Assembly (NCBI GenBank): GCA_029449235.1
Contig: JANATG010000015.1
Coordinates: 1-64,000 of the forward strand
DNA length: 64,000 nt
Source of the DNA: Linnemannia schmuckeri
Lineage: Eukaryota > Mortierellomycota > Mortierellomycetes > Mortierellales > Mortierellaceae
Direction of reading: 5' to 3'
Each line of letters begins with the position of its first letter. Within the stretch, counting starts at the first letter, position 1. A program made the translations under genes and the position numbers. Shown here one piece after another: positions 30,256 through 41,798 of the stretch. The notes beneath the pieces were generated by a model. The model was not told the DNA's origin. It ran no database searches and saw only the letters and a program-made list of their open reading frames with translations.

Positions 30256-32210
30256 TTACGGCATGTTGTTGTTACCGTTGCCAGTGTTGCCTATGTTTCC
30301 GTTGTCGCTCATGCCGTAAGGGTTGGCGTACAGGCTGGAACCAGGGTAACTAGTAGTGTATGTGGGCGCATAGTTGTTGCTGCTGTTGCTGTCCATTCTT
30401 TGAGTCTGGGCCTGAAAGGAATAGCCCGTGTTTGATCCAGCGTTGGAACCATATCCAAAGTCCAGAGGTCCTGACATCTGATTCATTGCTGACGACGTAA
30501 AAGGGAGCATATGCGATTGGGTAGGGCTGCTCATCGCTGTCACCGGTTCTGACATATATCCAACAGGTCCACCTGCCAAGACCGCATGACTCAACGTAGG
30601 TGTTGTCGAGGCAGACGCTGATCCAATCTGAGTGGGTGGGGGTCTGCGCTTGTAAGGTCCACGCTTGACACCCTTTTTACGCACTTTGCGAGTCGAGTCG
30701 ACGCAGGTGTCAGAAAGTCCGTACTTGATGCAGCGTGTACAAGGTCTGCCCTCGTCGCACTTCTTGCAGGCCTTCTGGCAATTGACTATCGAGAATAATA
30801 ATTAGGCGACAATGAATGAGGGAAGGTTAGTTGGATCCAAGTAGGTGACAAATGTGAACACGTTCCAAAGATTTTTCCTTTTGGAAAATGGTGCTCTTTT
30901 TTTTTTTTTTTTTTTTTTGAATATGTTGTAATAGGGAGTATTCAGTCCCGTTCAGTCCCTCTTCTTTTCCCAGGGTCACTCGCGCCATTCTGGACAGGGG
31001 AATCGAATAATAAACAATAACAAGGGAGAGAGAGAGGGTAGGTGCAAAAGAAAAGTGAAATAAGTAGTCCACGTATGGATAGCCGGTACGAAAACAAAAA
31101 AGCGGGAGGGGGCAAAAAACGAATAAGGGAGGGATGCGGGCCTGCTTATCACATAGTCCAAACAAACGGGAAAAGAATTGTTCACAACTTACCACATGCA
31201 TTTTTGACCTGTCGTCGCTTAGGCTTTTGTGCAAGGCTGGGGTCAGAAAGCTGCTGGTATTCCAATGTGGGAGAGGTGGGCATCGAGCTATAAGGCGTTG
31301 ACTGGTTGGAGTGGTAAGGCGTCGACGCTGCAGAGCTAAATGCAGATCCAAGCAGCTGGTGATATTGCGCATACTGGGCATCTGTCAATGGAGGAACCAG
31401 AGGCGCATATTGGGGCGTCTGGCGAAGAGGAGCTGGGGGCAAGGTATTGAACGAGGGGGTACTCGATCCTGCTTGCTGTTGCGATTGGTGCTGCGACTGA
31501 TATGACTGCTGCTGGTGCTGGTGAGGAGGCGATGCTGGATAGAAGCTCGAGGTCAAGTTGCTTGAAGACAAATTCGAATGCTGGTGTGGCTGTTGCTGCG
31601 ACTGGTACTGATGTTGGTTAGCATGCTGCTGGTGCTGGTAAGGATGCTGGTGGTAGAGACTGGGTCCTCCTTGGTTATAATGCGAGCTCACAGCAGAGGC
31701 GTACTGCAGACCGCTTAACCTTGGTGAGGATGGAGCAGATGCATGAGCCATGGATGGCGTCGTGGATCCGCTGGTATTACCACCCATCATGCCTGAGCTA
31801 GTAGGGGTTGGGGCAAGCGAGGACGAGTTCAGACCGCCACCTGAGGTAGGAGTGGATGATCCACTGTGCATGCTCAACCCCATAAGATGGCTGTTGAGGC
31901 TGTACGGGTTAGGAGGCAGTGTCGAGAAAGAGTTCATCGAGCTGTTGGACGATCCATGGAAGTTGCCATAGGCCTGGTGCTGGCTTTGGTTGGAAGGCTG
32001 TTGCTGCTGCTGTTGCGAGGTGTAGGACGACATTGACTGGAAGTGCTGGTGCTGCTGGGGTTGCTGTTGGTGGTACTGGGGCGTTGAGAGCTGCAGAGGT
32101 TCTTGCTTCAACTGGGGTTCTTGCTTGACCAAGAGGGACTGGTCCTGCAACTGATCCTGCTGTTGTTGTTGCTGTTGCTGCTGCTGCTGGAGGGGGATGT
32201 TCATGGCCAT
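30256..32210 (-). CDS. Zn2Cys6 transcription factor, Gln-rich
   Basis: Exons (minus) 32210-31193 and 30785-30256, 515 aa. A very Gln/His/Ser-rich N-terminal region with CAG-type repeats, likely activating, leads to a basic KPKRRQVKNAC start. The Zn2Cys6 cluster at about 337-365 is split by the intron: C-x2-C-x3-C-x2-C-x5-C-x2-C-x8-C is visible, including VNCQKACKKCDEGRPCTRC. A conserved basic tail follows (RKKGVKRGPYKRR). The spacing and tail resemble a conserved subfamily seen across Mucoromycota and Basidiomycota, which I cannot name with certainty. Target genes are unknown. The 407-nt intron contains a T21 run (sense A21). A 5'-UTR exon upstream is possible. Confidence 0.9.
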
Positions 32211-33195
32211 TGCTTGTATGACCTGTGGCGGGAGCCGGTTGAGACCGAGGGCAGTTGCGCTGTGCCGATCATTGATATGAGGGAGAGGAAAAGAAAGAGG
32301 AAAAGAAATGATTAGAGGATGTTTATCTTATTGTCGCTGTTTGGAAACAAAAAGTCAAAAACTGTAAGGTGGGTTGGAGTTTTTTTTGTTGATTCAACTC
32401 CCGCGGGGAAGAGTGATGTCGTTTAGAGCGGAGAGGATGGGGCAAGGAGGGATGAGTGATGAGACATACCTTTTTTGAGTAGCCTTGATGTTTTACGGCA
32501 GGGATGGTGTGCCGAGAGGAGGAATAGATCCAAGGAGTGTCAAGGATGTGACTAGGACGAGTGGCGTGGTTTTAAAAGAGATGGTCAAAGTGCAAAGGCA
32601 ATGAAAAGGGAAAAAAAAAAGAAGAGGTGTGTGTGTGGGCTAAAAGGTTTGAGTAAATAGAAAAAACGTTTTCTCACTTTCAAGTGACTGTTTACTCACA
32701 AACAAAAGAAAAAAAAACGGCCATCAAGGGACAACACCTATGACGATACGTTTGTCTTTTTTTGTCTCTCGTTATTGTCATTGCCTCTGGCTTTGCCTTT
32801 TGCGGTGTGCTCTTCGTCTTCTTTATTCACACAGTATTGCCTATTTGCCCCTGCTCATTTCCCTCTTGCCCTCCTTCTCTTACTTTCTTTTCTTCCATTG
32901 CATACCCCTTTTTTCCCGGGTCAATACCATCCGATTGACTTATACTCTTTCTCTCTTGATCCCTCGTCTCTCTGGAGTAGTTAAATATGAGAAAAAACAA
33001 AAATGGTGCAGTGTTACACACAGTTCAACCTTCATCGTGCTGGGGCCACTCTGCGGGCATTGAAGTCAGTTTGCCCTTTCCACATCAAGCCATAAAATAA
33101 AGGCGGGTGTGGGCGGGTGGGAACCTACTCTCTCAGCAGTCAACAGAGTCAAAGAGAGGGAGGGGAGGAGGGGGAACAGGATACAAAAACAAGAT

Positions 33196-33231
<36 letters not shown>

Positions 33232-33362
33232 CGAAAGCTCAAAAAAAGAAACTAATAACAAGACTGAATAAAAATAACAAACTTTGACATGCCAGACGAC
33301 TTCAACAAAAAAACGTGTGGAGATGACAAAGAAAAGAGGCATTTTCCATCACATATCCTACA

Positions 33363-33399
<37 letters not shown>

Positions 33400-33539
33400 T
33401 TTTCCGCAGAATTCCGCTTTGTTTTATTGTGATGATGGGAGGGTACACGCACCACAGATATAAAAAAAAGATGAAAGAAGAAGAAAAACTGATCGGTAAC
33501 AACACTCAAAGAAATAGGTTTTTTGATGTTTCTCGTCAT
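32211..33539. other. Intergenic region
   Basis: 1.3 kb upstream of the Zn2Cys6 gene and downstream of eL37. It contains T29 (33200-33228) and T31 (33368-33398) runs and AT-rich DNA. The small ORFs here are low-complexity and unconvincing. Confidence 0.6.
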
Positions 33540-34565
33540 TTAAGCAACGACAGCCTTGACCTGCTTCTTGGCCTGGGTGCCCTCACGGAAACCGTTCTTG
33601 AAGCGACGGTTGACATCGGACAAGTGACGCATGCGGCCGGTACCGGTAGTCTTTCTGCGGGTGGCCTTCTCACTCCAGTTGTCTGTTCAAAGTGAACGTA
33701 TCGCCACAAGAGGAAAGGATGAAAATGAGAAAGAAGAAAAGCGAAAAATAGGTTAGTATTCAATGTATTCAATTCAAGGTATCCTATCCTCCATTTTATA
33801 CAAAGAAAACCGCTCTCTGCCAGAGACACACCCCTAGTCCTGGAAATAACACCTCTTCATAATCATCTCATGCGATCTTCCTCCAGGAACAACTGTCGGA
33901 GGCACAAAAAAGAATGAAAGAAAAAGGAATCGCTGTGGGAAAACCCCAACAGCTTGTTCACATATTTCAGTGTTGGTGGCGCAATCTTAATCCCGCTGAA
34001 AGCACGAACGTTCGCAACAATGTTATGTGCTACAAACAGCTCGTCTTTCTCTCATGAAAGATAAAATCACCAATGCAAGGACGCAAAATAAACTCCAATA
34101 TTGTCGTTTCGTCGCCATATCCTGCTTCTCTCCTCTGACCACCCAAAGTTTTTCGTAGTCGCGTGTGCCACGTCCTTGTCATGCTGCTCCTTTCCTTCTG
34201 ATCTGCCTAACAGTTTGCACTCCAGTACACCGTTCTATCTCCACCAGGAGAAGTAATCATAAAAGTAATCTAAGAATGCTTACAGGAGCGAAGTTTAGCA
34301 GCGGGGTAGCCGCACTGAGCGCAAGTCTTCTTCTGGTTGTGGAAGGAGCGGCGACCACAGCTAAAAGTAATATACAAAAGATGGCGTCCATCAAGTTAGT
34401 CGTCAGGGTCCATTGTACTAGTGTTCTATTCCACAGTGACAAACACAATAGCACGACGAGCAAGAGGGTACTGGTCGCCATCCAGACGATTCTCGTAAAC
34501 ACATACCGACGGCACAAAGTGTGAGACTTGGTGTGGCGTTTACCAAACGAAGAGGTACCCTTAGT
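33540..34565 (-). CDS. RPL37: 60S ribosomal protein eL37
   Basis: Three coding exons on the minus strand are clear: 34565-34507, 34360-34284 and 33682-33540. They read TKGTSSFGKRHTKSHTLC.., CGRRSFHNQKKTCAQCGYPAAKLRS and YNWSEKATRRKTTGTGRM... The protein would be 93 aa with its start Met. Two CxxC pairs form the zinc site. The first exon begins exactly after the start Met in phase 0, so the ATG lies in a separate upstream exon that I could not place (a candidate ATG|GTTACT at about 35505 has a poor donor). The intron before the last exon is 601 nt, long for this locus. Confidence 0.93.
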
Positions 34566-35635
34566 CTATTAACGCAGAAATCGGTCGACAGAGAAAGATA
34601 GGTTGTCCGTATGAGTACAAAGTTCTGGAGGAAAGTTTTCGGTCGAGCTGATGTTGGGGCCCAGGGAGTGCTGACGGCAAAAAGATCATTATTTCCTCCT
34701 GTTGGGCGCTTTCATCTTTGTCTGAAGTAAAGGCTGAATCCTGTAAGTAACTGGTAGAGTTCTCTGTCGAAGTTGGCAGGTAGATTTGGCTGACATCTGT
34801 GAAAGAGATCTTTCTTTGAGATAGACGGAGTTCCTCCATCGACATGTGGATCAGAGGTCCGTTCTGTGCTGACGTTGAGGTGCTGCAGTCTGTCTCAAGA
34901 CTATGTTTGGTCGATTGTCTCCAGTGCTTCGCCTTGAGTGGGACAAGAGTTCGATGGGTTCTTGTCGAGTTGGCGCTGGATTACTCCTGCTACGTATGGT
35001 GGTATAGTCCCGAACAAAACGACCGAGATCTCTCCTTTCTCTCTCTGACGGCATGATGTTGGGTTCCATCCAGGATTCATCTGAAAAAAAAAAGTTGATG
35101 GCTTGTGTATATTGTTCCTGAGTAGTGAATATGTTTGTGGCATGGTGATCGATGATAGTTCCTGTCCTGCGGCTGTTGGGTGTGTTGAGATAGTCGATGG
35201 ATGGTAGGTTCGCCCAAAGATTGTATGATGGATGTCTTGTCATCCTTTTCACCCTCAACTCTACGCCTATTTAGGATTTCGTTCACATAATGACCATTTC
35301 TGATTTTCGTTGAGTTGAAAGAGAAGGTGTCACTTATCAATTTTAGACTCACTAAATTCAACTCTTGGTCACGTGAATCCTCCCTTCTTTGGTTGGGCAA
35401 TCGCCTTTTTGACCGCTGCCAGTGATATCCTTATTCCGGGCGCAGAGCCGTACCTTCCATACTTACTTTACACTTCCCTACCCTTGCCTCGCACGACCAC
35501 AGTAACCATGATATAGTAATGAACAATGCATTGATATATCTGTTTTGATTTTTTTAATGGAATGCTGCTGGGAATGATAACTAAGATTAATGACGGATAT
35601 GCTACAAAGGTCTCTCGAACGTCCTACTCGTTCGT
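34566..35635. other. Unresolved region upstream of eL37
   Basis: 1.07 kb between the first clear eL37 exon and the PNO1 3' end. It should hold the eL37 start codon and promoter. Two minus-strand open stretches (35258-34851 and 34845-34561) have mildly protein-like composition and a strong acceptor (T11 then CAG) at about 35083. I recognise no family and cannot connect them into a convincing gene. Confidence 0.4.
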
Positions 35636-36993
35636 CTAGAATCTCTCCTTCATGCGAGCAGCCTTGGTGCGCAACGTCGAGTAAACCTTTCCTGGTGGAG
35701 AACCGAGAATAAGCGAGACAATGGCATCTCGGGCGGTCTTGATGTTCTGGAATGATCCGAGAATATGAATGCGACTAATATTAATCAGACACCAACAAAA
35801 GGAAAAAAGGGTCAAAAAGTTTAACAATGCGTCAACACAACAGAGTTTTTGGTGCTATGCAATGTGAGAGCAATAAACTCAGGTCATCCATGAACGTACG
35901 TTTCTGCGAGGACAATTCTGGTTTTGCTGGCGTTCTCGATGGTGAATTTTGTTTTTCCATCCTTTCCAGCAATACGACCAATGGCACGCGACAAGTGATC
36001 GCCGTTCAGGGTCTTCACATCCTTGATCTCGAATGAATCCAGGTACAAATCATCCAAACGAAGCAATGCAGTAGCGTCCTATGTAGATTAAAGAGTCGAG
36101 AAGAGTGAAAAAGGAAAACAGTCAGTTACGACAGTCGGAAGACGGCTTGACCTTAAAAAAATGATAGAGAAAGACACCGTTGGGTACTGTCCTGACTTGA
36201 CTTGACTTACATCCAGATCGAATCCCAAAGCAAAGGCTTTAATGAAATCAGCTCCCTTCTGCAATGCTCCAGTGTCGTCTGTATGCTTTGAGGTCTATAA
36301 GCAAAAAAGAAGAGAGGATAGTTAGAAATGCGACAAGGCGGAAGCCATTTCTCCGAGAAACAAAGCATTCGCCCAAGGTTCTTCTGTAAGAAAGCTCACA
36401 GGGAAACGGTCTTGGTCAAAAAATGCTCTACCAACTTGAGTGGTACTTACTCTAATCTCTACAGACTTGCTCTTGACGTTCATACGGACTTGAAGCTTGA
36501 GGTGATCCACAAGAGGAGAGTAGATCTTCATCCACTCGTTCTTGAGAGGGGTCATTCTGTGAGGGGGGATTGGGATTTTGCGCTGCTGAACCGAGGACTT
36601 GGACTGTTTGCATATGGAGGACGTAGAGAGAAAAAGTATACTGTATCAGTGGCGAGTTCCTGGCTGTCCAAAGACAAGGAGTGTCAAGGAAAGTCTGTCG
36701 GTAATTGGTTGTTTGTCGAACTAAGTATTTCGTAAAGTTTCTTCTTCGCTCTGTCTACTACTGGGCTCCAAGGGACTTACAGTCATCTCGTTGGCTTTCA
36801 AGGCAGCGTACTTGGGCTTCTCCATTCCGGTATCCATGTCCATGTCCTCGCTCTCGGCAGCAGCTCCAGCGGCGTTTCCGTGCTGTGGCAAGTTGTCGGC
36901 CGAGATGAGCACATCGTCTTCGTCTTCCTCAATGTCGTTGATGGTGGGTTTCTGAACGGGCTTAGGGCCCTTGTAGGATGCCAGCGAAGACAT
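35636..36993 (-). CDS. PNO1: PNO1/Dim2 KH protein, 40S assembly factor
   Basis: Exons (minus) 36993-36781, 36603-36451, 36294-36211, 36078-35900 and 35774-35636; 255 aa, the family's usual length. An acidic N-terminal tail precedes RKIPIPPHRMTPLKNEWMKI. The KH region includes GRIAGKDGKTKFTIENASKTRIV and HILGSFQNIKTARDAIVSLILG. The protein binds the 3' end of 18S pre-rRNA and helps Nob1 cleavage and 18S dimethylation in pre-40S particles. All introns are GT-AG. Confidence 0.95.
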
Positions 36994-37698
36994 TGTGATA
37001 TATGTGAGTGTATGGAGGGGAGGAGGGGGAATGGAGGTCGAGAGAAGGGTCAGAGAGGGTCGAAGCGAAACGATGCTTTTCAACTGCAGGCGAGGGTCTG
37101 TCTTGTTGTTGGTTGGACACCTTCAACTTTTCTTTTTCTTTTTTTTTTCTGTTTTGTCAAAGCCACACCTAGTGACTGTTCCTTGCTCTCCTAGCGTCCG
37201 CTTTTCATCTTGCTCAAAAAGGGATCGGCGAAGTACTCATGTCAGGTAGCTCTTCTGGCTCTTTAAACGGTTTGTTTTATTCCCATTTCTTACACCTCTG
37301 TAACGATTGTTCTGCAAATGCTCAAGCAACTGTTCATGCCCGTCTGGCAATACTCTCAAGAAACACATATACACACGAAATAAATAATGATGATGATGGC
37401 TTCGTTTGTTTTTATCAGAGGCTCCGTTCACTAGCAACCGCAAGTGCAAACGCATGAAATGAGAAAAAAGATGCGTCAGAAGGGTTCATTGACAGAGCTG
37501 TAAAAGAAAGAGATAAAAAAACAAAAAGAAAAAAACATAAAAATTACTTGGCACTGCGATCAATGGGTTGTTAACTTTTGCAATGCAAGCATACCTTCTC
37601 TGTCATAGACCTACTCGTCGTCCAATTCAAACTGAGCGGCGTTCGGCGCCCAGTTTCTTCCCCTCCTGAAGCGATGCAGCGTTGTCTTCAGAATCATG
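36994..37698. other. Intergenic region
   Basis: PNO1 promoter and eRF1 3' flank. The DNA is AT-rich without a gene signal. Confidence 0.6.
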
Positions 37699-39642
37699 TC
37701 AATCCGAGAAGAACTCATCAGAGTCGTAACCGATAGCATCAAAGTCGAGCTTGTAACGGAGGACACCACCGATACCTCCGAAACCCTTCACGAACTGAGA
37801 ACCCTCCTGAGATCTGTTGGTGACAAACTCCAAAGTGGCACCTAAGACAAAGGAAATATAAGCAAATCACCAAAGCAAACAAGGAGTCAGTAAAATGTTG
37901 CCGCACCAATGAAAAAAACAGGTTTGCGGTCTGCAGTTGCTAACACAACGGCAACGTTAACGAAGCTCTTACCGAAGTCCTTGTACTTCTCGGCGAGCCA
38001 CTCGAGCAAAGGCATCTTCTCAACAACCTCCATCTCAGAGCCATCAGCGGGATCGACAAAGTTGGTGCGATCCTTCTCCTGCTCCTTGTTGAAATGCTTG
38101 ATGTCGAGTTCGCCAGCAGCGTTACGAAGAGTGACGCGGGCAATGTCCAAGTTCTCCCAGACGATCAAAGTCTCGACAGCCCCCATATCCAAAGCCTTCA
38201 AGGTATCTTCAACTCCGAAGCAGTACTTTCCAGTGTCCTGAGAAATGGCATCGAAGTACTTAGAGATCAAGCGCTTCTCCTGGATGAACTTGACGTTAGA
38301 GAGAGCCTCAGCAGAGAGCTCGATGGCCTGGTTGAAGCCGTTCTCACCACCGTAGGAGACATCAACAATTTTGATGACCTTGGCCTGGAGACGGGGGTCA
38401 AAGAGATCGGACTGGGACAACTCAGTCTTGAAATCGGCAGAACCGGCAAGAACCAAACCAGTGACGTTGACCTTATCGTTGGTGATGAAATGCTGGACAG
38501 TCATCTCAGCGACCTTACGGACGTAGTTGTGGCGCTTTTCGTCACGAAGACGAGAGAAACGAAGGGCAGACTGACCTCCACGTCCGTGCTTCTTGGGCAG
38601 ATCGACAGTGAACTTGTGAATGACATCACGGGTGTTTCCAGAGACGGTACCGAACAAGGTTCCGTTACCATCCATGATGACGAAACCGAACTTGGAGTCG
38701 GACTCGAGCAGCTCAGAAAGGGCCTCGGTGTGGAACTTGTTGTCGCACATGTACAAGGAGGTGTTGATAGGCTTGTGAGGAGGGAAATCAATGTTGACCT
38801 TCTTTTCCTTGCCCTCGTCAGTGACGACAGTACCGCAGTAAACGACAAGTCCAGTAGGGGGAACTATATTGAAGTAGGACCATCAGATTGATGAGGCAAA
38901 AGGTTAGGATCAACTAGAAGCAAATCGGGCTCAAGGCAAAAAAAAAAACAAAAGACAAAAGGCAAGGCGCAGTGTCCCCCGATTGAAAAGAAAGAAAAGG
39001 TTTGTATGGGTCGCATCGTGTTCAAAACTGTAGAGGCGCAGGGTTGTCGTCAGAGGGGCGCACGGGCGTAACTCAGTGCCAGGAATAACAATAATCATCT
39101 TAACGAAAAGACACTATGACAGACTTATCGCTTAGTACGACTTCTCTCCTCTTCCTTACCCTTGGTGTAAAGCTTGAGACGCGCCTGGGTCGAGGTAATG
39201 GCACTCAGCACAGAGAGCCTGTTGACTCTGGACTTGATGTTGGAGGCAGTTCCGTACTCGTCAGCCAACATCTTGGCCACACGGGAGATCTGATCACCGG
39301 GAGGGATAATGAGCGAGATCATGGAGGTTCCGTTTCTGTGGTCACAAGCCAGTACATAGAACAAACAGAAGATTGTGTCAGAGTCCGCTGGTTGGTTGGT
39401 TTGTTGTTGTGCTTGTTATGCTTGTTGTGCTTGTTGTGCTTGTTGTGCTTGTGGTAGGCATTGCAGTTCAGAGTGTTGTGTTCAAAGAAAGTAAGCGTGT
39501 TGAGAGAATAAGGGGATAGGATGCAGATGAGGAATGAGGAAGTGGTGCAAACTTACCCACGCGCTGCCTCGAGGCCCTTGATCAGCTTCTTGACCTTCCA
39601 CATCTCGATATTGTTATCGACGGTATCCTGAGGCGTAGACAT
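37699..39642 (-). CDS. SUP45: Eukaryotic translation termination factor eRF1
   Basis: Exons (minus) 39642-39557, 39335-39160, 38873-37917 and 37841-37699; 453 aa. NIKS near 61 and YMCDNKF near 127-133 read the stop codon. GGQ near 187 (GRGGQSALRFSRLRDEKRHNYV) triggers peptide release. The C-terminal domain (about 280 onward) binds eRF3. All motifs are intact, so standard recognition of all three stop codons is expected. The protein ends ..DSDEFFSD at TGA followed by C. Intron 1 holds a TTGTGCTTG repeat (about 39410-39452). Confidence 0.96.
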
Positions 39643-40264
39643 GGTGCTATTGTGAGCGAGTGTCAGGACGAGAGGGAGGCCATTGTCAGTGCTCTTGGTC
39701 AGTGACTTGATGACAAGACAGCCTCTGTTTCGATGAGTCAGTCAGTCGGTCAGTCGGTCAGTCGGTCATAGTAAGCAACAAGAAGACCGCAGCCTGCTTG
39801 TCTGTCTGGTGTCTGCATGGTGTCTGCCTTACAGAGATATGCTATCCTGGGTGGGTGATGGGGGAATAAGGGAAGGGAAGGGCAATTTTTTTTCTCTCTT
39901 CTATTTTTTTATTCACAAAATGTGGCTTGTCTCATTGAACTCTGCCAAAGAACTATGACCTCAAGGCCAGCAATTAAAATAGTCAGTTTCTCCCCTTGCA
40001 ATGCTCGCCTAGTCATGTTGTCTGTCTGCCCCTGTATTTTAAAATATAATCGAGGGGAGGGCAGCACATTGACTCTTGCCAAGGAGAAAGCAATTTTATG
40101 CCTTGCTCGACACCACCATGCCGCAGGCAGGGCAGGTGAGATCGCAGTTGCTTTTCTTTAACCACAAGTATCGTCACTGGCTTCCTTCTCATATCCATCA
40201 TTGACATGTTGCTGCCAGTGGTATCTTTGTTTTAATATTCATAATTGTGTGAAAACTAAAAGTG
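39643..40264. other. Intergenic region
   Basis: eRF1 promoter side, containing a GTCAGTCG-type tandem repeat at about 39737-39768. No gene was seen. Confidence 0.6.
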
Positions 40265-41191
40265 TTAGTCTTTCGACCAGTGCTGGATGTACTTGGTGAT
40301 AGTCTGTGTGAATTGCGGAGTCTGGAGCATATCATCGTGTGCGCCCCAGTCTCCAAACTCAATCACAACACTACCCTTGCCATCCTCACCGGCAACCGAC
40401 TGGAGGTGTGCAAAGTAGTCATTAGCCTGTGCTGGGTCAATAAGTGTGTCCTGATGTGAATGAATGACTGCATAGCGTGGGAGCACAAATCTAGTATCAG
40501 CAATATTAGAGACAGACTGCTTGTCGGGAGATCCTTGAATCAGCGCCTCGGGATCCTCTCCAAAGGCTTGAACCACAAAGTCACGATAGTCCGGCCAGAC
40601 CTTCAGCAGACGGTCGACATTGTAGATACCCTGGACGCCGACGACACCGCGGATGGCCTTGTGGAGGGTGCCCTCCGGCAGTCCCAGGTCCATCTCGACG
40701 GGTTCCAAATACAGGTCTGGGCGCAGGGCCAACAGTCCGGTGATTTGTCCTCCGGCAGAGTGTCCGATCAAGAAGAGACGGTCGGGGTTGTACTTTCCAT
40801 GCTCAGCGGCGTGTGTGTAGAGGTATCCTAGTGCAGTGGCGACATCCTGGACATGTTTAGGGTGGCGTGCCCTGGTAGGGACCGAGGTGGGGTCGTCCTT
40901 GATGTCGGCGATAGAGAGCGTGTAGTTGACGACGGCGACTACATCACCAGTGGAGTTGGCGAGGTTCTGAGCGAGGTCGATGAAACTGGACTTGTCGCCT
41001 GTTCTCCATGCGCCTCCATGCACAAAGACGATCAGGGACGGAGGGATGGCGGCACTTTTTGGAGAAGCAGGGTGGTAGATGTTGAGAGTGTGCTTCTCCC
41101 AGGAGGAGAGCGGGGCGTAGGCGATGTCGTTGGGGACGTTGGCAGGAAGAGGCTCTGTGTGAGTCCTTGTCGTTGGGTCTGGGACGATCAT
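40265..41191 (-). CDS. Alpha/beta hydrolase (kynurenine formamidase / esterase-lipase-like)
   Basis: A single exon from the ATG at 41191 (MIVPDPTTRT..), 308 aa. HGGAW forms the oxyanion hole and GHSAGG is the nucleophile elbow. HSHQDTLIDP supplies the likely acid and GAHDDML the likely His. The layout matches small cytosolic hydrolases of the kynurenine formamidase / hormone-sensitive lipase group (BNA7-like). The exact substrate cannot be told from sequence alone. There is no signal peptide from this start. Confidence 0.8.
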   Translation of the reverse strand: MIVPDPTTRTHTEPLPANVPNDIAYAPLSSWEKHTLNIYHPASPKSAAIPPSLIVFVHGGAWRTGDKSSFIDLAQNLANSTGDVVAVVNYTLSIADIKDDPTSVPTRARHPKHVQDVATALGYLYTHAAEHGKYNPDRLFLIGHSAGGQITGLLALRPDLYLEPVEMDLGLPEGTLHKAIRGVVGVQGIYNVDRLLKVWPDYRDFVVQAFGEDPEALIQGSPDKQSVSNIADTRFVLPRYAVIHSHQDTLIDPAQANDYFAHLQSVAGEDGKGSVVIEFGDWGAHDDMLQTPQFTQTITKYIQHWSKD

Positions 41192-41376
41192 TGGAATCAG
41201 AATCAAAAAAGGAAGGGCGTCGTAGTTGTGCTGTCGTGGGCGATACCGTGGTAGGAGACAGGAAACAGGAAGCAGGAGACAGGAGACGGGAGACAAGAGA
41301 CAACAGAAGAAAGACAGGTGTGCGAATTTTTTTTGTTTCAGTGGACGAGATTGAAATTTGATGACGATCAGCAGAC

Positions 41377-41407
<31 letters not shown>

Positions 41408-41798
41408 GTGTTCAAACTGGCTGCATACTATACAAACATCGAGCGTGTCTGCAGTCTGCAGGTGCAATCAACACTTTTGCAGTTGGATACACAGACACGC
41501 CTTCGACATCCCAACAATCTCTTCTTAGCTCAGTCATCCTATTGCGGGTTGTATAGCCAGACCGGATACATATCCTCTAACTATTTACCCTTCCCTCTCT
41601 TCTCTCTTCCCTCTTCTCTCTGTCACCTCTTTTGTCACCACATCTCTCTTTCCTCTCTTTTTAATTCAATGCGTGCTCTTCTTCAAGAGAATCCTTTCTC
41701 TCTTGCTTGATGATCTACCCTCCTTATCTCCTATCACACACTCACCTCCACACACATTATATAATCCACTTAAATTAATTCAACCACCAACTAAACAA
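41192..41798. promoter_or_regulatory. Divergent promoter region
   Basis: Between the hydrolase (-) and the His/Lys-rich protein (+). It contains imperfect GGAGACA repeats at about 41258-41312, A28 at 41377-41404, and CT-rich stretches at 41590-41660 that are typical of fungal promoters. Confidence 0.5.

Noticed and set aside
33683..34283. Possible H/ACA snoRNA in the long eL37 intron (two hairpins and an ACA near 33940-34045, minus strand)
   Set aside because: No hinge box matching ANANNA was found and one stem is short. Evidence is too weak without a covariance search.
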